Assembly (NCBI GenBank): GCA_946482515.1
Contig: CAMLRS010000002.1
Location: 341,057 to 405,056 of the forward strand
Origin: an uncultured Flavobacteriales bacterium
GTDB taxonomy: Bacteria; Bacteroidota; Bacteroidia; Flavobacteriales; Crocinitomicaceae
DNA: 64,000 nt
Direction: 5' to 3'
Under the pieces are notes generated by a model. It did not search any database. It was given only the letters and a program-made list of their open reading frames with translations, and was not told where the DNA came from. The translations under genes and the position numbers were made by a program. Within the stretch, counting starts at the first letter, position 1. Each line of letters starts with the position of its first letter. Of this stretch, positions 1 to 11,587 are shown piece after piece.

Positions 1-8
1 CTTCCGTT

Positions 9-602
9 ATGAATGCTGTAGAAAATTTCCTGCTGGATTGTGGCTTTTCCTGGACACTCAGCCGTTTGCTTCCGTACATCGTGTTTCCGCTGCTGGGACT
101 GCTGATCTGGTTTTTCCTGCGAAAGCACCTGAATTCCCTTGGCGCAAAGCTGCTGGTATTCGTCATCCTCGTTCCCGGGATTTTTACCATGTATTTCATC
201 TCCACACCTATCTACGAAGGCGATTTTGCCAACAAGGCGGAAACAGTGGCGATGCTTCCCGAACTGAAAAAGAAGGAGCAAACATTGGTCGTGATTACCA
301 TTCCCGGCTGCCCGTTCTGCATGGAATCCATTGAACGAATGAGAGCCTTTAAGGAACGTAATCCGGATATCCAGATCGAATACCGCGTTTGCAGCAACGA
401 CTCCAATGCACTAACGACGTATGCAAATGAAACGAAAGGCGCATTTCCGGTCGTATTGGCCGAAAATCCCGATGCGCTGGCAAAAACCGCCGGACTGCGC
501 TTCCCGGCCTTTGTGCTCACCGACGGCAAGACCGCGCGCAAATGGTCCAACAATGATTTCGGCGTAGCAGCATTAGACGAAGTGGAAAACGCTTTTGAAT
601 GA
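9..602 (+). CDS. Membrane-anchored thioredoxin-fold protein
   Basis: A 197-residue protein with two hydrophobic segments (about residues 20-37 and 46-65) followed by a thioredoxin-like domain. The domain holds a CPFC motif (Cys101, Cys104) after a hydrophobic beta strand (LVVITIPG), and a probable cis-proline segment (RFPAFVLTDG) near residue 165. A thiol-disulfide redox role is therefore likely, with the redox domain next to the membrane; which side it faces cannot be told from sequence alone. The second cysteine and the spacing match the thioredoxin CxxC type, but the sequence does not let me choose a named subfamily such as DsbD or ResA. It ends 55 bp before the DUF4403 lipoprotein gene on the same strand. 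Confidence 0.7.
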   Translation: MNAVENFLLDCGFSWTLSRLLPYIVFPLLGLLIWFFLRKHLNSLGAKLLVFVILVPGIFTMYFISTPIYEGDFANKAETVAMLPELKKKEQTLVVITIPGCPFCMESIERMRAFKERNPDIQIEYRVCSNDSNALTTYANETKGAFPVVLAENPDALAKTAGLRFPAFVLTDGKTARKWSNNDFGVAALDEVENAFE

Positions 603-645
603 CACATCCGGCAATTGTGAATTCTGAATTATGCATTCTGAATTG

Positions 646-653
646 TACCTTTG
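646..653 (+). promoter_or_regulatory. Bacteroidota -7 element TACCTTTG before DUF4403 gene
   Basis: TACCTTTG matches the TAnnTTTG consensus exactly and lies 4 bases before the GTG chosen as start. Transcription would begin at or next to the start codon. No good -33 box is seen at the usual distance, so this is a moderate call. Confidence 0.5.
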
Positions 654-657
654 CCCC

Positions 658-2049
658 GTGTACAAGCTCGTCCTTCCCCTTCTGATCCTGGTTGCTTCCT
701 GCAAAACCATCGAACCGGTTGCGCCGGAGACGAAAACGCAGGTCGCGCCGATTGCTGAGCGCCCGGTTTCGGTTATTGTACTCCCGCTTTCCATTCAGCT
801 GGCACCGTATTTCACATTAGCCGACAAACAGGTTCCTGCTTCCTTTGATGGTGGTGAAAGTCCGTGTGCAGGCGTGAGCTACCAATACCATTTCGAGCGC
901 GATCCGCTGCAATTAACCGGCCTCGGGAACGAAATGAGCATAGACGTTTCGGGAAAATACCGCCTGAAAATGAGCTATTGCCCGGAATGCACCGACTGGT
1001 TTTCCGACAAGCCGTCCTGTCTCACGCCGCGCATTCCGTTCAGCTGTGGCATAGGCGAGCCCATGCGTCGGATGCAGATCCGTTACATTTCGCGCTTCGA
1101 GCTAACACCCGATTACCGGATTTCGACCAAAACGCGGCTGGACAACGTACAAGCCATAGATCCGTGCGAAGTCACCGTTTTCGCTTACGACGCCACTGAC
1201 GAACTGATCAAGGAAGTGCGCAAATCACTCGAAAAGCTCGCCGTCGATATCGATAAGCAAACTGCGGCTATTTCCTTCCGTCAGCAGGCAGCCGATCTCT
1301 GGAAAGACCTCGAAACGCCGGTGCCCATTCCCGGATTTGGATTTCTGCACCTGCAACCAAAAAATGTGCTGCTTACACAGCCCCGCGTGACCGGAAGCCT
1401 GCTCCAGGCATCGATCGTCATGCAGGCTTATCCGTTTTTTTCCACCGACAAGCGCACGCTGACACATCAGCCACTACCGGACCTTCAGCTCAGCAACAGC
1501 TATCCCAACGATACGCTGCAGCTGGTTTCCGACCTAGAACTGGAATACGACTCGCTGTCGACCATTATCAACAGGTACGTGAGCGGTACGAAGCTGATGA
1601 TCCAGGAACGCGAAGTCATTATCGACAGCATTCACATTACCGGTGCCGACGCACACAATCTTGTTTTCCGTCTGCAATTCTCCGGAAAAAAGCGCGGAAC
1701 GCTGTTCATCAAAGGCGAGCCCGTTTTCGACCCGCTGACTCAGCAGATCGAGCTGAAAAACGTGGATTTCGACCTCGATACCAAAAGCACCTTATTGAAA
1801 ACGGCCAAATGGCTCTTTTCCGATCGCATTCTACAGGAAATCACGAAAGCGTCGAAACAGGACCTGCGCCCGCAGTTGTCGGAATTACAGAAAACACTCA
1901 ACAAATCGCTGCGGATCGAGCAGAATGGCTTCCTGATCCTGGGAACGCTGCTGGAGCTGAAAGTAAACGGGATTTATCCGGAAACCGATCGACTGACCGT
2001 TCGCGTTTCGGCCAAAGGCAAGCTGTCGCTGGCTTCCGTTACGAATTGA
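658..2049 (+). CDS. DUF4403 family lipoprotein
   Basis: A 463-residue lipoprotein. I start it at the GTG at 658: this gives a compact lipoprotein signal (YKLVLPLLILVASC, lipid-modified Cys at residue 15), whereas the ATG at 631 lies upstream of the TAnnTTTG promoter box at 646-653. The mature protein resembles DUF4403 proteins, periplasmic or outer-membrane lipoproteins of unknown role that look like two related lipid-binding-like halves. The C-terminal half includes a stretch on depolymerised strands ending KLSLASVTN. Its last 11 bases overlap the end of the convergent globin gene. Function is unknown; membrane anchoring is the only firm statement. Confidence 0.65.
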   Translation: MYKLVLPLLILVASCKTIEPVAPETKTQVAPIAERPVSVIVLPLSIQLAPYFTLADKQVPASFDGGESPCAGVSYQYHFERDPLQLTGLGNEMSIDVSGKYRLKMSYCPECTDWFSDKPSCLTPRIPFSCGIGEPMRRMQIRYISRFELTPDYRISTKTRLDNVQAIDPCEVTVFAYDATDELIKEVRKSLEKLAVDIDKQTAAISFRQQAADLWKDLETPVPIPGFGFLHLQPKNVLLTQPRVTGSLLQASIVMQAYPFFSTDKRTLTHQPLPDLQLSNSYPNDTLQLVSDLELEYDSLSTIINRYVSGTKLMIQEREVIIDSIHITGADAHNLVFRLQFSGKKRGTLFIKGEPVFDPLTQQIELKNVDFDLDTKSTLLKTAKWLFSDRILQEITKASKQDLRPQLSELQKTLNKSLRIEQNGFLILGTLLELKVNGIYPETDRLTVRVSAKGKLSLASVTN

Positions 2050-2401
2050 CCATGTGCTTGGCCAGCGGCGGGAAACAATTGTACAGCGCCGTTTTCAATT
2101 CATCGCTGATGTCGAGACTATCGACCGCCAGCTTCATGCATCTCAGCCATTCTTCCATCGCCGTGTTATCAATCGCATGTGGCAAATGACGCATCCGCAT
2201 CTTCGGGTGTCCGAAACGCTCGGAATACAATTGCGGGCCGCCGAGAAACTGCGTGAGAAACAAACGCTGCTTTTCGATAATGCCGGCCTTATCCGTTTTG
2301 AAGAGATGACTGATCACCGGAGAAGCGAATACGTGGCCGTAAAATCGCTCCACCAACAGCGCCAATTGTTCCGGGCCGATGCGTTGGTATAATGTTTCCA
2401 T
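2039..2401 (-). CDS. Group 2 truncated haemoglobin
   Basis: A 120-residue protein starting METLYQRIG. It carries the hallmarks of group 2 (O-type) truncated globins: FLGG..LY at 52-59, GHPKMRMRH with the proximal haem ligand His72, and a helix-G tryptophan (Trp85, in EEWLRCM). These proteins bind haem and usually O2 or NO in the cytoplasm. The in-frame longer version would begin inside the promoter, since TAAATTTG lies at 2415-2408, so the start at 2401 is preferred. The gene converges on the DUF4403 gene and overlaps its last 11 bases. Confidence 0.85.
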   Translation of the reverse strand: METLYQRIGPEQLALLVERFYGHVFASPVISHLFKTDKAGIIEKQRLFLTQFLGGPQLYSERFGHPKMRMRHLPHAIDNTAMEEWLRCMKLAVDSLDISDELKTALYNCFPPLAKHMVNS

Positions 2402-2407
2402 GAATTG

Positions 2408-2415
2408 CAAATTTA
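2408..2415 (-). promoter_or_regulatory. -7 element TAAATTTG of the globin gene
   Basis: An exact TAnnTTTG match on the minus strand, 6 bases upstream of the globin ATG at 2401. It fixes the start choice and implies a very short untranslated leader. Confidence 0.6.
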
Positions 2416-2442
2416 AGGCTCTATTCAAAAAATCCCGAGGCT

Positions 2443-2476
2443 TTTGTAACGTTTGGAACGATAGTTGCTATATTTG
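2443..2476 (+). promoter_or_regulatory. Promoter of the OmpA-family gene
   Basis: TATATTTG at 2469-2476 is a perfect TAnnTTTG box. A TTTG at 2443-2446 lies 22 bases upstream, within the spacing known for the Bacteroidota -33 element. The ATG at 2484 follows after 7 bases. Confidence 0.65.
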
Positions 2477-2483
2477 CTTCAGC

Positions 2484-3662
2484 ATGAAGTATATAGCTGG
2501 TTTACTTTTTGTGCTCTGCACTCTCCTTTCTACCGCTCAGAACGATCACAATCTTTCGGACGCTATTTCCGACTGCGCAGGAGCCGTAAGCATACTTCAG
2601 GCGGGCTCTTACAGCCTTCAATTTACAGCCAAAGGCGGTATTGTCGAAGACCTCGATGCCTATCCCTCCTTATCCAATGTTTCAGAGAAAAACTCACTTT
2701 GGTGTTCCTTTAAAGCTTCCTACGACGGTCGTTTGACCCTTTCGGCGGATGTGTCGTCGGGGCCGCTGCAAATGATCATTTTCGAAAACGAAACCAAAGA
2801 CATTTGCGACGATATTTACCGTGGAAAAGCGGAAATCCGCCGTCTGATCCTTTCCAAGGATTCGCATGTGGGGCTGGACCTTGTGACTTCCGATAACGTC
2901 CTCTACCCGATCGATCTCACTGCCGGAAAGCACATCATGATCTGTTTTCTCAGTATTCCGAAAGAAAAGCCGAAGCTCGAGCTGGCGGTTAAGTTCGAAT
3001 CGCTCAACGGCGAACTGAAAGAAGCAAACGCCGACAGCAAAGTGGTCGATTTACGCTCAGCCAAAGACGAACCTGCGCTCAGCATCCTGGTGCGCGACGC
3101 CGAGACCGGAAATCCCGTAGTTGCGAATCTCACAATCACCGGAATCAAAAGTATGGCAGCCCTCTACAATGGCTCCGATTTCCTGATCGCCGTGGAAAAA
3201 TCCGGTAAGATCCAATTGCGCGTCGATGCCGAAGGGTATTTCTTTGTCGACCGGGAAGAGCCAGTTTCCGCCGGTTCGGAAAACGAGATCGTGATCTGGA
3301 TGGAACCACTGGGCGAAGGCAAAAGCATGCAGATCGACGAGATCGAATTCTATCCCGGCTCAAGTGAATTCCTGCCAACCGCAGAACCCAAGCTGCGGCG
3401 TCTGAAAGACTTCCTTGCACTGAACTCAGCCGTGAAGATCGAAATCCAGGGACACGTCCACGCCACCGGCGAGAACTCTCACGAAGGACAAAAGATCTCC
3501 GAAGCCCGCGCGAAAAAAGTATTGAATTACTTAGCCGAGAACGGCATCGATAAAAGTCGGATGACAGCTGTAGGCTACGGCAACACCAAGCCGATCTACG
3601 AAAACGCCAAATTCGCTTACGAAGAACAGGCGAATCGCAGGGTTGAGATCAAAGTCCTCTAG
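2484..3662 (+). CDS. OmpA-family secreted/outer-membrane protein
   Basis: A 392-residue protein with an N-terminal signal peptide (MKYIAGLLFVLCTLLSTAQ). The C-terminal 110 residues form an OmpA-like peptidoglycan-binding domain: EIEFYPGSSEF..., an IEIQGHVHATG strand, SEARAKKVLNYLAENGI, VGYGNTKP and the terminal NRRVEI. The middle (about 215-280) resembles a carboxypeptidase-regulatory-like beta sandwich (LSILVRDAETGNPVVANLTI). The start at 2484 is chosen because a complete promoter lies directly before it and the longer frame has no signal peptide at its N-terminus. Likely role: anchoring the envelope to peptidoglycan. It stands alone between the divergent globin gene and a repeat-bearing spacer. 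Confidence 0.85.
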   Translation: MKYIAGLLFVLCTLLSTAQNDHNLSDAISDCAGAVSILQAGSYSLQFTAKGGIVEDLDAYPSLSNVSEKNSLWCSFKASYDGRLTLSADVSSGPLQMIIFENETKDICDDIYRGKAEIRRLILSKDSHVGLDLVTSDNVLYPIDLTAGKHIMICFLSIPKEKPKLELAVKFESLNGELKEANADSKVVDLRSAKDEPALSILVRDAETGNPVVANLTITGIKSMAALYNGSDFLIAVEKSGKIQLRVDAEGYFFVDREEPVSAGSENEIVIWMEPLGEGKSMQIDEIEFYPGSSEFLPTAEPKLRRLKDFLALNSAVKIEIQGHVHATGENSHEGQKISEARAKKVLNYLAENGIDKSRMTAVGYGNTKPIYENAKFAYEEQANRRVEIKVL

Positions 3663-3783
3663 ACGATTTTGAATGTTAGATTTTGGATGTTTGATTGATT
3701 CGGAAACGTCATTATTCAAACAATCCGGGTTCTAATTTTTCATTTTTTGAAACGCATAACGTGCTTCTATAAGCAGGTTGCCC

Positions 3784-3828
3784 CATCAACAATCAAACAT
3801 CAACAATCAAACATCAACAATCAAACAT
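3784..3828. repeat. 14-bp tandem repeat, 3.2 copies
   Basis: The unit CATCAACAATCAAA starts at 3784, 3798 and 3812, with a partial fourth copy (CAT). The complement of its core, GATGTTTGATTG, also occurs on the plus strand near 3686-3697, so the element has an inverted partner about 90 bp away. It sits between the convergent OmpA-family and urocanase genes. Similar T/G-rich runs are at 31.5 and 41.1 kb. Confidence 0.85.
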
Positions 3829-5839
3829 TTTGCTTCAGCTTTCCAAAAGCGTTTTCCAGCACTGAATCATCTACCAGCTCCGGAACAGTTACTTTCAATC
3901 GCGGTTCCTGTTCCATTGCGCGTTTGATGGCGAAAATCGCACCTTCGTTGCGGGCCCAGCTTCTGCGGGCAATACCGTTGTTGACGTCCCAGTGAAGCAT
4001 CATGTGCATTCTGCGGCTGGCATCTTCGGAGCCGTCGAGCAGCATACCGAAGCCGCCGTTGATCACTTCGCCCCAGCCAACGCCACCGCCATTGTGGATG
4101 GAAACCCAGGTCGCGCCGCGGAAAGAATCACCGATCACGTTATGGATTGCCATATCGGCTGTGAAACGCGAGCCGTCGTAAATATTCGACGTTTCACGGT
4201 ACGGTGAATCGGTTCCGGAAACATCGTGGTGATCACGACCCAGCACAACCGGCCCGATTTGGCCGTTTTTAATGGCCTGGTTAAACGCAGCGGCGATTTT
4301 CATACGTCCTTCTGCATCGGCATATAGAATGCGCGCCTGAGAGCCCACAACGAGCTTGTTTTCCTGCGCACCTTTGATCCATTGAATATTGTCGGCCATC
4401 TGCTGCTGAATTTCAGCCGGGCTGTTGCGACGCATTTCTTCGAGTACTTCGCAGGCAATCGCATCGGTTTTTGCTAAATCTTCCGGCTTGCCGCTCGTAC
4501 AAACCCAGCGGAACGGACCGAAACCGTAGTCAAAGCACATAGGTCCCATGATGTCCTGAACATAGGACGGGTATCTGAAATCGATGCCATTCGGCGCCAT
4601 GATATCTGCGCCGGCGCGCGATGCTTCCAGCAGGAAGGCGTTTCCGTAGTCGAAGAAGTACGTTCCTTTGGCTGTGTGGCGATTGATCGCCGCGGCATGA
4701 CGCACGAGTGTTTCCTGTACTTTCTGACGGAACAGCTCCGGATTTTCGGCCATCATACGGTTGGCCTCTTCGAAAGCAATGTCTACCGGATAATAACCAC
4801 CGGCCCACGGATTGTGCAGCGAAGTCTGGTCGGAACCAAGATCGATGTGCAGGTTCTCCTGGTCGAACTTCTCCCAGACATCCACCACGTTCCCGAGGTA
4901 AGCCAGCGAAACAACTTCTTTCGTTTCCTGTGCTTTTCGTACGCGAGCTACGAGCTGATCCAGATCTTCGATGATCTCATGGATCCATCCCTGTTCATGA
5001 CGAATACGGGTGATCTTCGGATTGACCTCCGCACAAACGGTAATACATCCGGCGATCGTACCTGCTTTCGGCTGCGCACCGCTCATTCCTCCAAGTCCTG
5101 AAGTAACGAAAAGCGATCCGGCCGGCGACTTGCCGATCTTGCGGAAACCATTCAGTACGGTAATGGTTGTTCCGTGTACAATTCCCTGCGGACCGATGTA
5201 CATGAACGATCCTGCCGTCATCTGCCCGTATTGCGTAACGCCAAGTGCATTGAAACGCTCCCAGTCGTCGGGTTTGGAATAGTTCGGGATCATCATTCCG
5301 TTGGTCACCACCACACGCGGCGCGTCTTTGTGCGACGGGAACAACCCCATCGGATGGCCGGAGTACATCACCAACGTTTGCTCGTCGGTCATTTCGGCCA
5401 GGTATTTCATGCACAAGCGGTACTGTACCCAGTTCTGGAATACAGCTCCGTTTCCGCCATACGTGATCAATTCATGTGGGTGCTGCGCCACGGCATGGTC
5501 CAGGTTGTTGTGGATCATGAGCATAATGGCCTTTGCCTGCTCGGATTTCCCCGGATAATCGGAGATCGGTCTGGCAAACAGCTTGTAATCCGGGCGATAG
5601 CGATGCATGTAGATTCTTCCGAATTGCTCCAGCTCTTCCAGGAAATCAACTGCCAGCTCGGCATGCAGCTCCTGCGGAAAATAGCGCAGGGCATTTTTCA
5701 CTGCCAGTTTCTGCTCATCCTCGGTAAGGATGGCTTTGCGTTTTGGAGCGTGATTGATCGCCGGATCGTTTGGATGCTTCGGAGGAAGCGCTGCCGGAAT
5801 GCCCTGAAGGATATCTGCATGAAAAGCTGTCAAGTCCAT
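3821..5839 (-). CDS. hutU: Urocanate hydratase (urocanase)
   Basis: Converts urocanate to imidazolone propionate, the second step of histidine breakdown, with tightly bound NAD+ in the cytoplasm. At 672 residues it is the long form of the family rather than the roughly 555-residue form. Recognisable motifs: YGGNGA (127-132), the nucleotide-binding GLGGMSGAQPKA (248-259), the active-site region FRWVCTSG with Cys447, and HNGGGVGWGE near 590. No other hut gene is nearby, so the rest of the pathway must be elsewhere. A TAATTTTG promoter box lies 16 bases before the ATG. The last few codons run into the 14-bp tandem repeat, so the C-terminus may be shaped by it. Confidence 0.95.
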   Translation of the reverse strand: MDLTAFHADILQGIPAALPPKHPNDPAINHAPKRKAILTEDEQKLAVKNALRYFPQELHAELAVDFLEELEQFGRIYMHRYRPDYKLFARPISDYPGKSEQAKAIMLMIHNNLDHAVAQHPHELITYGGNGAVFQNWVQYRLCMKYLAEMTDEQTLVMYSGHPMGLFPSHKDAPRVVVTNGMMIPNYSKPDDWERFNALGVTQYGQMTAGSFMYIGPQGIVHGTTITVLNGFRKIGKSPAGSLFVTSGLGGMSGAQPKAGTIAGCITVCAEVNPKITRIRHEQGWIHEIIEDLDQLVARVRKAQETKEVVSLAYLGNVVDVWEKFDQENLHIDLGSDQTSLHNPWAGGYYPVDIAFEEANRMMAENPELFRQKVQETLVRHAAAINRHTAKGTYFFDYGNAFLLEASRAGADIMAPNGIDFRYPSYVQDIMGPMCFDYGFGPFRWVCTSGKPEDLAKTDAIACEVLEEMRRNSPAEIQQQMADNIQWIKGAQENKLVVGSQARILYADAEGRMKIAAAFNQAIKNGQIGPVVLGRDHHDVSGTDSPYRETSNIYDGSRFTADMAIHNVIGDSFRGATWVSIHNGGGVGWGEVINGGFGMLLDGSEDASRRMHMMLHWDVNNGIARRSWARNEGAIFAIKRAMEQEPRLKVTVPELVDDSVLENAFGKLKQNV

Positions 5840-5855
5840 GGAATGTGTTTTTTGG

Positions 5856-5863
5856 CAAAATTA
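5856..5863 (-). promoter_or_regulatory. -7 element TAATTTTG of hutU
   Basis: An exact TAnnTTTG match, 16 bases upstream of the hutU ATG (5839). Upstream lies the small palindrome GCCTG-acgga-CAGGC at 5876-5890. No convincing -33 box is visible. Confidence 0.55.
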
Positions 5864-5898
5864 GCAGGAAAACCCGCCTGACGGACAGGCCGGAGTAT

Positions 5899-5929
5899 AA
5901 AAAAACGGCTGCACCAATGGTACAGCCGT
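5899..5929 (-). terminator. Intrinsic terminator after the T9SS type B gene
   Basis: An 11-bp stem (ACGGCTG.ACC with one wobble position) with a 3-base AAT loop. On the minus strand it is followed by a run of seven T. It lies 27 bases downstream of the stop of the gene ending at 5956. Confidence 0.9.
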
Positions 5930-5955
5930 CGAAATAGTTGAGTAAAGCAGGATCG

Positions 5956-8565
5956 TTATCGTATCAGGTTGATACTTCCCGTCCAGACGTATTTGCCGTC
6001 GTTGATGCTGTCTTTCGTTCGGATAGTCCAGTTGTAAACACCCGTCGGTACGATCTGACCATTGTACGTTCCGTCCCAGGAAGCATCGATATCATGCGAT
6101 TGCCAGATGATCTCGCCCCAGCGGTTGTAAATGAGGAGCTCGAAATCGGATGGATCGATACCTTGCAGGTGAACTCTCCATGACTGGTTGAATTCATCGC
6201 CGTCCGGTGTAAAGGCATTCGGTGCGTAGATAAGCACTTCCGGCATCACGGTGACGATTTTCTCTACCGTATCCTTACAACCGAAATCGGAAGTAACGAT
6301 CAGCTGAGCGAGGTAGTTGCCCGGCACACCATCAGGGAAAACCACTGTTGGATTCGTACTCACAGAAGTTCCCGGGTTACCTTCCTGGAAGGTCCACTCA
6401 TGGGAAACTGCTCCGAAAGAGTAATCAAGGAATTGAGCCGTTGTGTTGAACATCATGATCGGATCAGGTGACCAGCGGAAGTCGGCATTCGGCTTCGGCA
6501 ATACGGTCAGGAAGTTATCCACCGTTACCGAGTCGATACAACCGTCAGGCGAAGTCACCACGAGTGTTACATCGTAGCTGCCGTCGTACATTGCTTCCGG
6601 CGTAATTTCGTCCATATCGAAGAACTGCTGTCCGTCGCTCAGGCGCCAGTAAGTATGATCTGACATGGTTGGATCGGTCGTGTTGTTCAGAACGAAGAGC
6701 GCTGGCTCACACAATACCGGTTCTACTACCGTGAAGGTTGGAACAGGCACCGGAAGCGCTACCAGCTGCGTGCTGATGACAAACGGTGTCGATTCACAAG
6801 CGTCTTCTATCGTTACAGTATAAGTCGTTGTTGTATTCGGTGCAGGCGAAACGGTAGACGAAGGACCTGAGTGTACTTCACTGGTCGACCAGGTATACGT
6901 GTAAGGAGCTCCGAGACCACCTGTTGCCGTTGCCGTGATCGTTCCCGGATAACCCGGACAAACGTTCTGATCCGGTGTGATTACAGCACTGATTGGCTCA
7001 CGTACGGTGACATGAATGGAATCTGTCTCCGAGTTACAGCCGTTCTCATTGGTTGCGAAAACAGGATACCAAGTATCTGCGATCGGCGTTACTTCCTGGT
7101 GACCGTCTGTTGAAGCGGTATGATTCCAGTTAAAGGTAAAGGATGTTCCTCCGGTTGCTGTCGCATCCAGTATTCCGGTTCCGTTCTGGCAGATCGTTAT
7201 GTCATTGGACAACGTCATGATCACCGGAACAGGGTCTGTCAGAGTAATGTTGATACATCTGACACAGCCGGCCGAGCTGCGGGCACATACAGAGTATGGT
7301 CCGGCAGCCAATCCGTTCATGGTAGGTGAAGTCTGCCACGTACCACCGTTATCGAAGCTGTATTCGTTTGCTCCGGCACAAGTCAGTGTTACGGCTCCAT
7401 CGGCATAACCACCGCAGGAAGGATGTGTGATCGCTGCTGTTACAACCAGCTGCTGAACAGTGACTACTACAGTATCGCGAACCATTCCGCAAGGAACGTT
7501 GCTTTCACGCAGGATGAATCGATAGACTCCCGGTTGGTTCACAGTCACCATCGGGTTCATGTTGTTAAGGTTCGGTGAGAACACAGCTGTTGCCGGCGGC
7601 GACATCCCCGGAGGTACGATCATCTGCCAGTTGGCGGTATTGGTAGCCGAGCTTGGCACACCGTGCAATTGGAACGGTGACCCGAAGCAGACAACCATAT
7701 CAGGACCAGCGTTTGGTGCCGGTGGCGGAACAACCGTGATGGTAAAGATCGCCGTATCGACAAAAGCAACTGTAGAAGCACTTTCTGCCTGAGAAACTTC
7801 CACCATGTAAGTTGTTGTAACGGTCGGTGAAACAGTAACGTTCGTTCCACCTGTTGTATTGGATACGCCATTGGTCACGAGCCATTCGAACGTTGGGTTC
7901 AGCAAGCCCGGTGTAGCGATCGTTACGTTGGTAGAGCTGCCGAGGCAAATGGTCTGGTCTGGCGCCGAAACACCGCAGACTACCTGGGCAGATCCTGTAA
8001 AGTCAAGGCTAACATCCTGCGAAGTTCCGCTATAGTTAGAAAGACAAAGCAGGAACGTTTGTCCGGCCGTTACGTTCAGCGCGTCTTCGAAGTTGCCTGG
8101 CTCACCGCCCGGAGGCATATCGCCCATTCCGGTCAATCCTTCACAAGGGACGTTCCAGTTACAAGCTACTGGTGGTTGTGTACCGTTCTGCAGCATCGCA
8201 CAGGTTGGCGACACGCCTGTTCCGGTTGGATAAATATAAGGCCACATGATCCAGTCGAAGCAGCCACCGTTTGGTCCTTCGATCGACCATTCCAGTGTTC
8301 CGTTGGAAACGATGGTAATGGTAATGAATGTGGAGCTGGTTTCACCGGAAAGCAAACAGCCCGAGTTACCCGGATTCGGGTTGGATGACGGGTTAGATGG
8401 TGTTCCGGAACCAAAGTCAAAGTTATTGGTCAACGGGTTCGGCGGAAAAATTTCAAATTCCGGTGTCGAACAGCCCTGAACGGCTTCGTTACAGTCGTTT
8501 GCTTCCTGACCGAATCCGATAAATGCCAGGCAAGATGCGATTGTGAAGAGGTAAATCTTTTTCAT
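5956..8565 (-). CDS. Large secreted protein with SprB/PKD-like repeats and gliding-type T9SS C-terminal domain
   Basis: An 869-residue secreted protein: signal peptide (MKKIYLFTIASCLAFIGFG), a Cys-rich N-terminal domain, several Ig/PKD-like sandwiches, an SprB-type repeat around 385-440 (SCGGYADGAVTLTC.....AGPYSVCA), and a PKD domain near 690-770 (FRWSPDP....). It ends with the gliding-motility-associated C-terminal domain (type B T9SS signal: YAPNAFTPDGDEFN, YNRWGEIIW, WDGTYNG, GVYNW). It should be exported by the type IX system and displayed on or released from the surface, probably as an adhesin. The gene follows a small secreted protein by 5 bp and is probably co-transcribed with it. A strong terminator follows. 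Confidence 0.85.
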   Translation of the reverse strand: MKKIYLFTIASCLAFIGFGQEANDCNEAVQGCSTPEFEIFPPNPLTNNFDFGSGTPSNPSSNPNPGNSGCLLSGETSSTFITITIVSNGTLEWSIEGPNGGCFDWIMWPYIYPTGTGVSPTCAMLQNGTQPPVACNWNVPCEGLTGMGDMPPGGEPGNFEDALNVTAGQTFLLCLSNYSGTSQDVSLDFTGSAQVVCGVSAPDQTICLGSSTNVTIATPGLLNPTFEWLVTNGVSNTTGGTNVTVSPTVTTTYMVEVSQAESASTVAFVDTAIFTITVVPPPAPNAGPDMVVCFGSPFQLHGVPSSATNTANWQMIVPPGMSPPATAVFSPNLNNMNPMVTVNQPGVYRFILRESNVPCGMVRDTVVVTVQQLVVTAAITHPSCGGYADGAVTLTCAGANEYSFDNGGTWQTSPTMNGLAAGPYSVCARSSAGCVRCINITLTDPVPVIMTLSNDITICQNGTGILDATATGGTSFTFNWNHTASTDGHQEVTPIADTWYPVFATNENGCNSETDSIHVTVREPISAVITPDQNVCPGYPGTITATATGGLGAPYTYTWSTSEVHSGPSSTVSPAPNTTTTYTVTIEDACESTPFVISTQLVALPVPVPTFTVVEPVLCEPALFVLNNTTDPTMSDHTYWRLSDGQQFFDMDEITPEAMYDGSYDVTLVVTSPDGCIDSVTVDNFLTVLPKPNADFRWSPDPIMMFNTTAQFLDYSFGAVSHEWTFQEGNPGTSVSTNPTVVFPDGVPGNYLAQLIVTSDFGCKDTVEKIVTVMPEVLIYAPNAFTPDGDEFNQSWRVHLQGIDPSDFELLIYNRWGEIIWQSHDIDASWDGTYNGQIVPTGVYNWTIRTKDSINDGKYVWTGSINLIR

Positions 8566-8570
8566 GCCGT

Positions 8571-8924
8571 TTAGTTTTCGCAGTTGGTAAATGGATAGGG
8601 ATTCACAGGATCGGTTCCGTGTAAGCCAACCTGGATGCAGGATGCATTCACAGCATATTCTCCTAGCCAGCTACGGAATTGATCCATCGTAAAGGTGGTG
8701 AGATCTTTGGTCAGAAGAAACGCTCGTTTTGAAATCCAATCCAAACGCACGACTTGTACGTATGGATTCAAACGAAGCTCATTTTCCAGGTTCTGGAAAG
8801 TCGTCTGATCTTCGATGTTCAACATGCATTGAGCGAAATACTTCGGATTATCCGTTGTTTGTGACTTGCCGGCAAATGAAATAAATACCAGACAAACTAA
8901 CAGTAAAAGGGTTCTCATAATCAT
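8571..8924 (-). CDS. Small secreted protein, unknown function
   Basis: A 117-residue protein with a signal peptide (TLLLLVCLVFISFAGKSQ). The rest is a compact alpha/beta sequence with two cysteines (Cys33 and one near 95) and a C-terminal NCEN. No family is recognised; the segment LENELRLNPYVQVVRLDWISKRAFLLTK looks like a ferredoxin-like fold, as in heavy-metal-associated or ACT-like domains, but without metal-binding cysteines. It lies 5 bp before the type B T9SS gene, so it could be a partner in its export or function. The ATG at 8918 is an equally good start. Confidence 0.65.
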   Translation of the reverse strand: MIMRTLLLLVCLVFISFAGKSQTTDNPKYFAQCMLNIEDQTTFQNLENELRLNPYVQVVRLDWISKRAFLLTKDLTTFTMDQFRSWLGEYAVNASCIQVGLHGTDPVNPYPFTNCEN

Positions 8925-9013
8925 AGTGTATTTGTAAAGAAAACGTAAGCTGGGCTTAATGGTTGTCCATACAATGAGAAAGTTACGGATATTTTACGGA
9001 ATGTTATAAAAAT

Positions 9014-9041
9014 AAAAAAGGAGTGAATAATTTCACTCCTT
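9014..9041 (-). terminator. Intrinsic terminator after eno
   Basis: A perfect 10-bp stem (AAGGAGTGAA/TTCACTCCTT) with a 4-base loop. On the minus strand it is followed by six T in the copied strand. It lies 25 bases after the eno stop. Confidence 0.92.
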
Positions 9042-9065
9042 CTCTATTTGCATTTCCTGTTATAA

Positions 9066-11449
<2,384 letters not shown>

Positions 11450-11464
11450 GCGAAAAATTTTCTG

Positions 11465-11472
11465 CAAAATTA
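11465..11472 (-). promoter_or_regulatory. -7 element TAATTTTG of carA-eno
   Basis: An exact TAnnTTTG match, 15 bases upstream of the carA ATG. It decides the carA start and probably drives both carA and eno. Confidence 0.6.
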
Positions 11473-11587
11473 GGTATTTAAACCTGATACGGAAAATTTC
11501 TTTTGCTACTAAATATTCACATCTGTGCAGATCCGTCGGTAAAAGCACCAATGCCGTTGCTGCAGCACGAAGTTGTTTGTGGAAAAA

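Noticed and set aside
3784..3828. Possible CRISPR array
   Set aside because: The unit is 14 bp with no spacers between copies; it is a simple tandem repeat.
5174..5881. A 235-residue open frame antisense to hutU
   Set aside because: It lies wholly opposite urocanase, has no recognisable domain, and its composition is that expected opposite a GC-rich coding frame.
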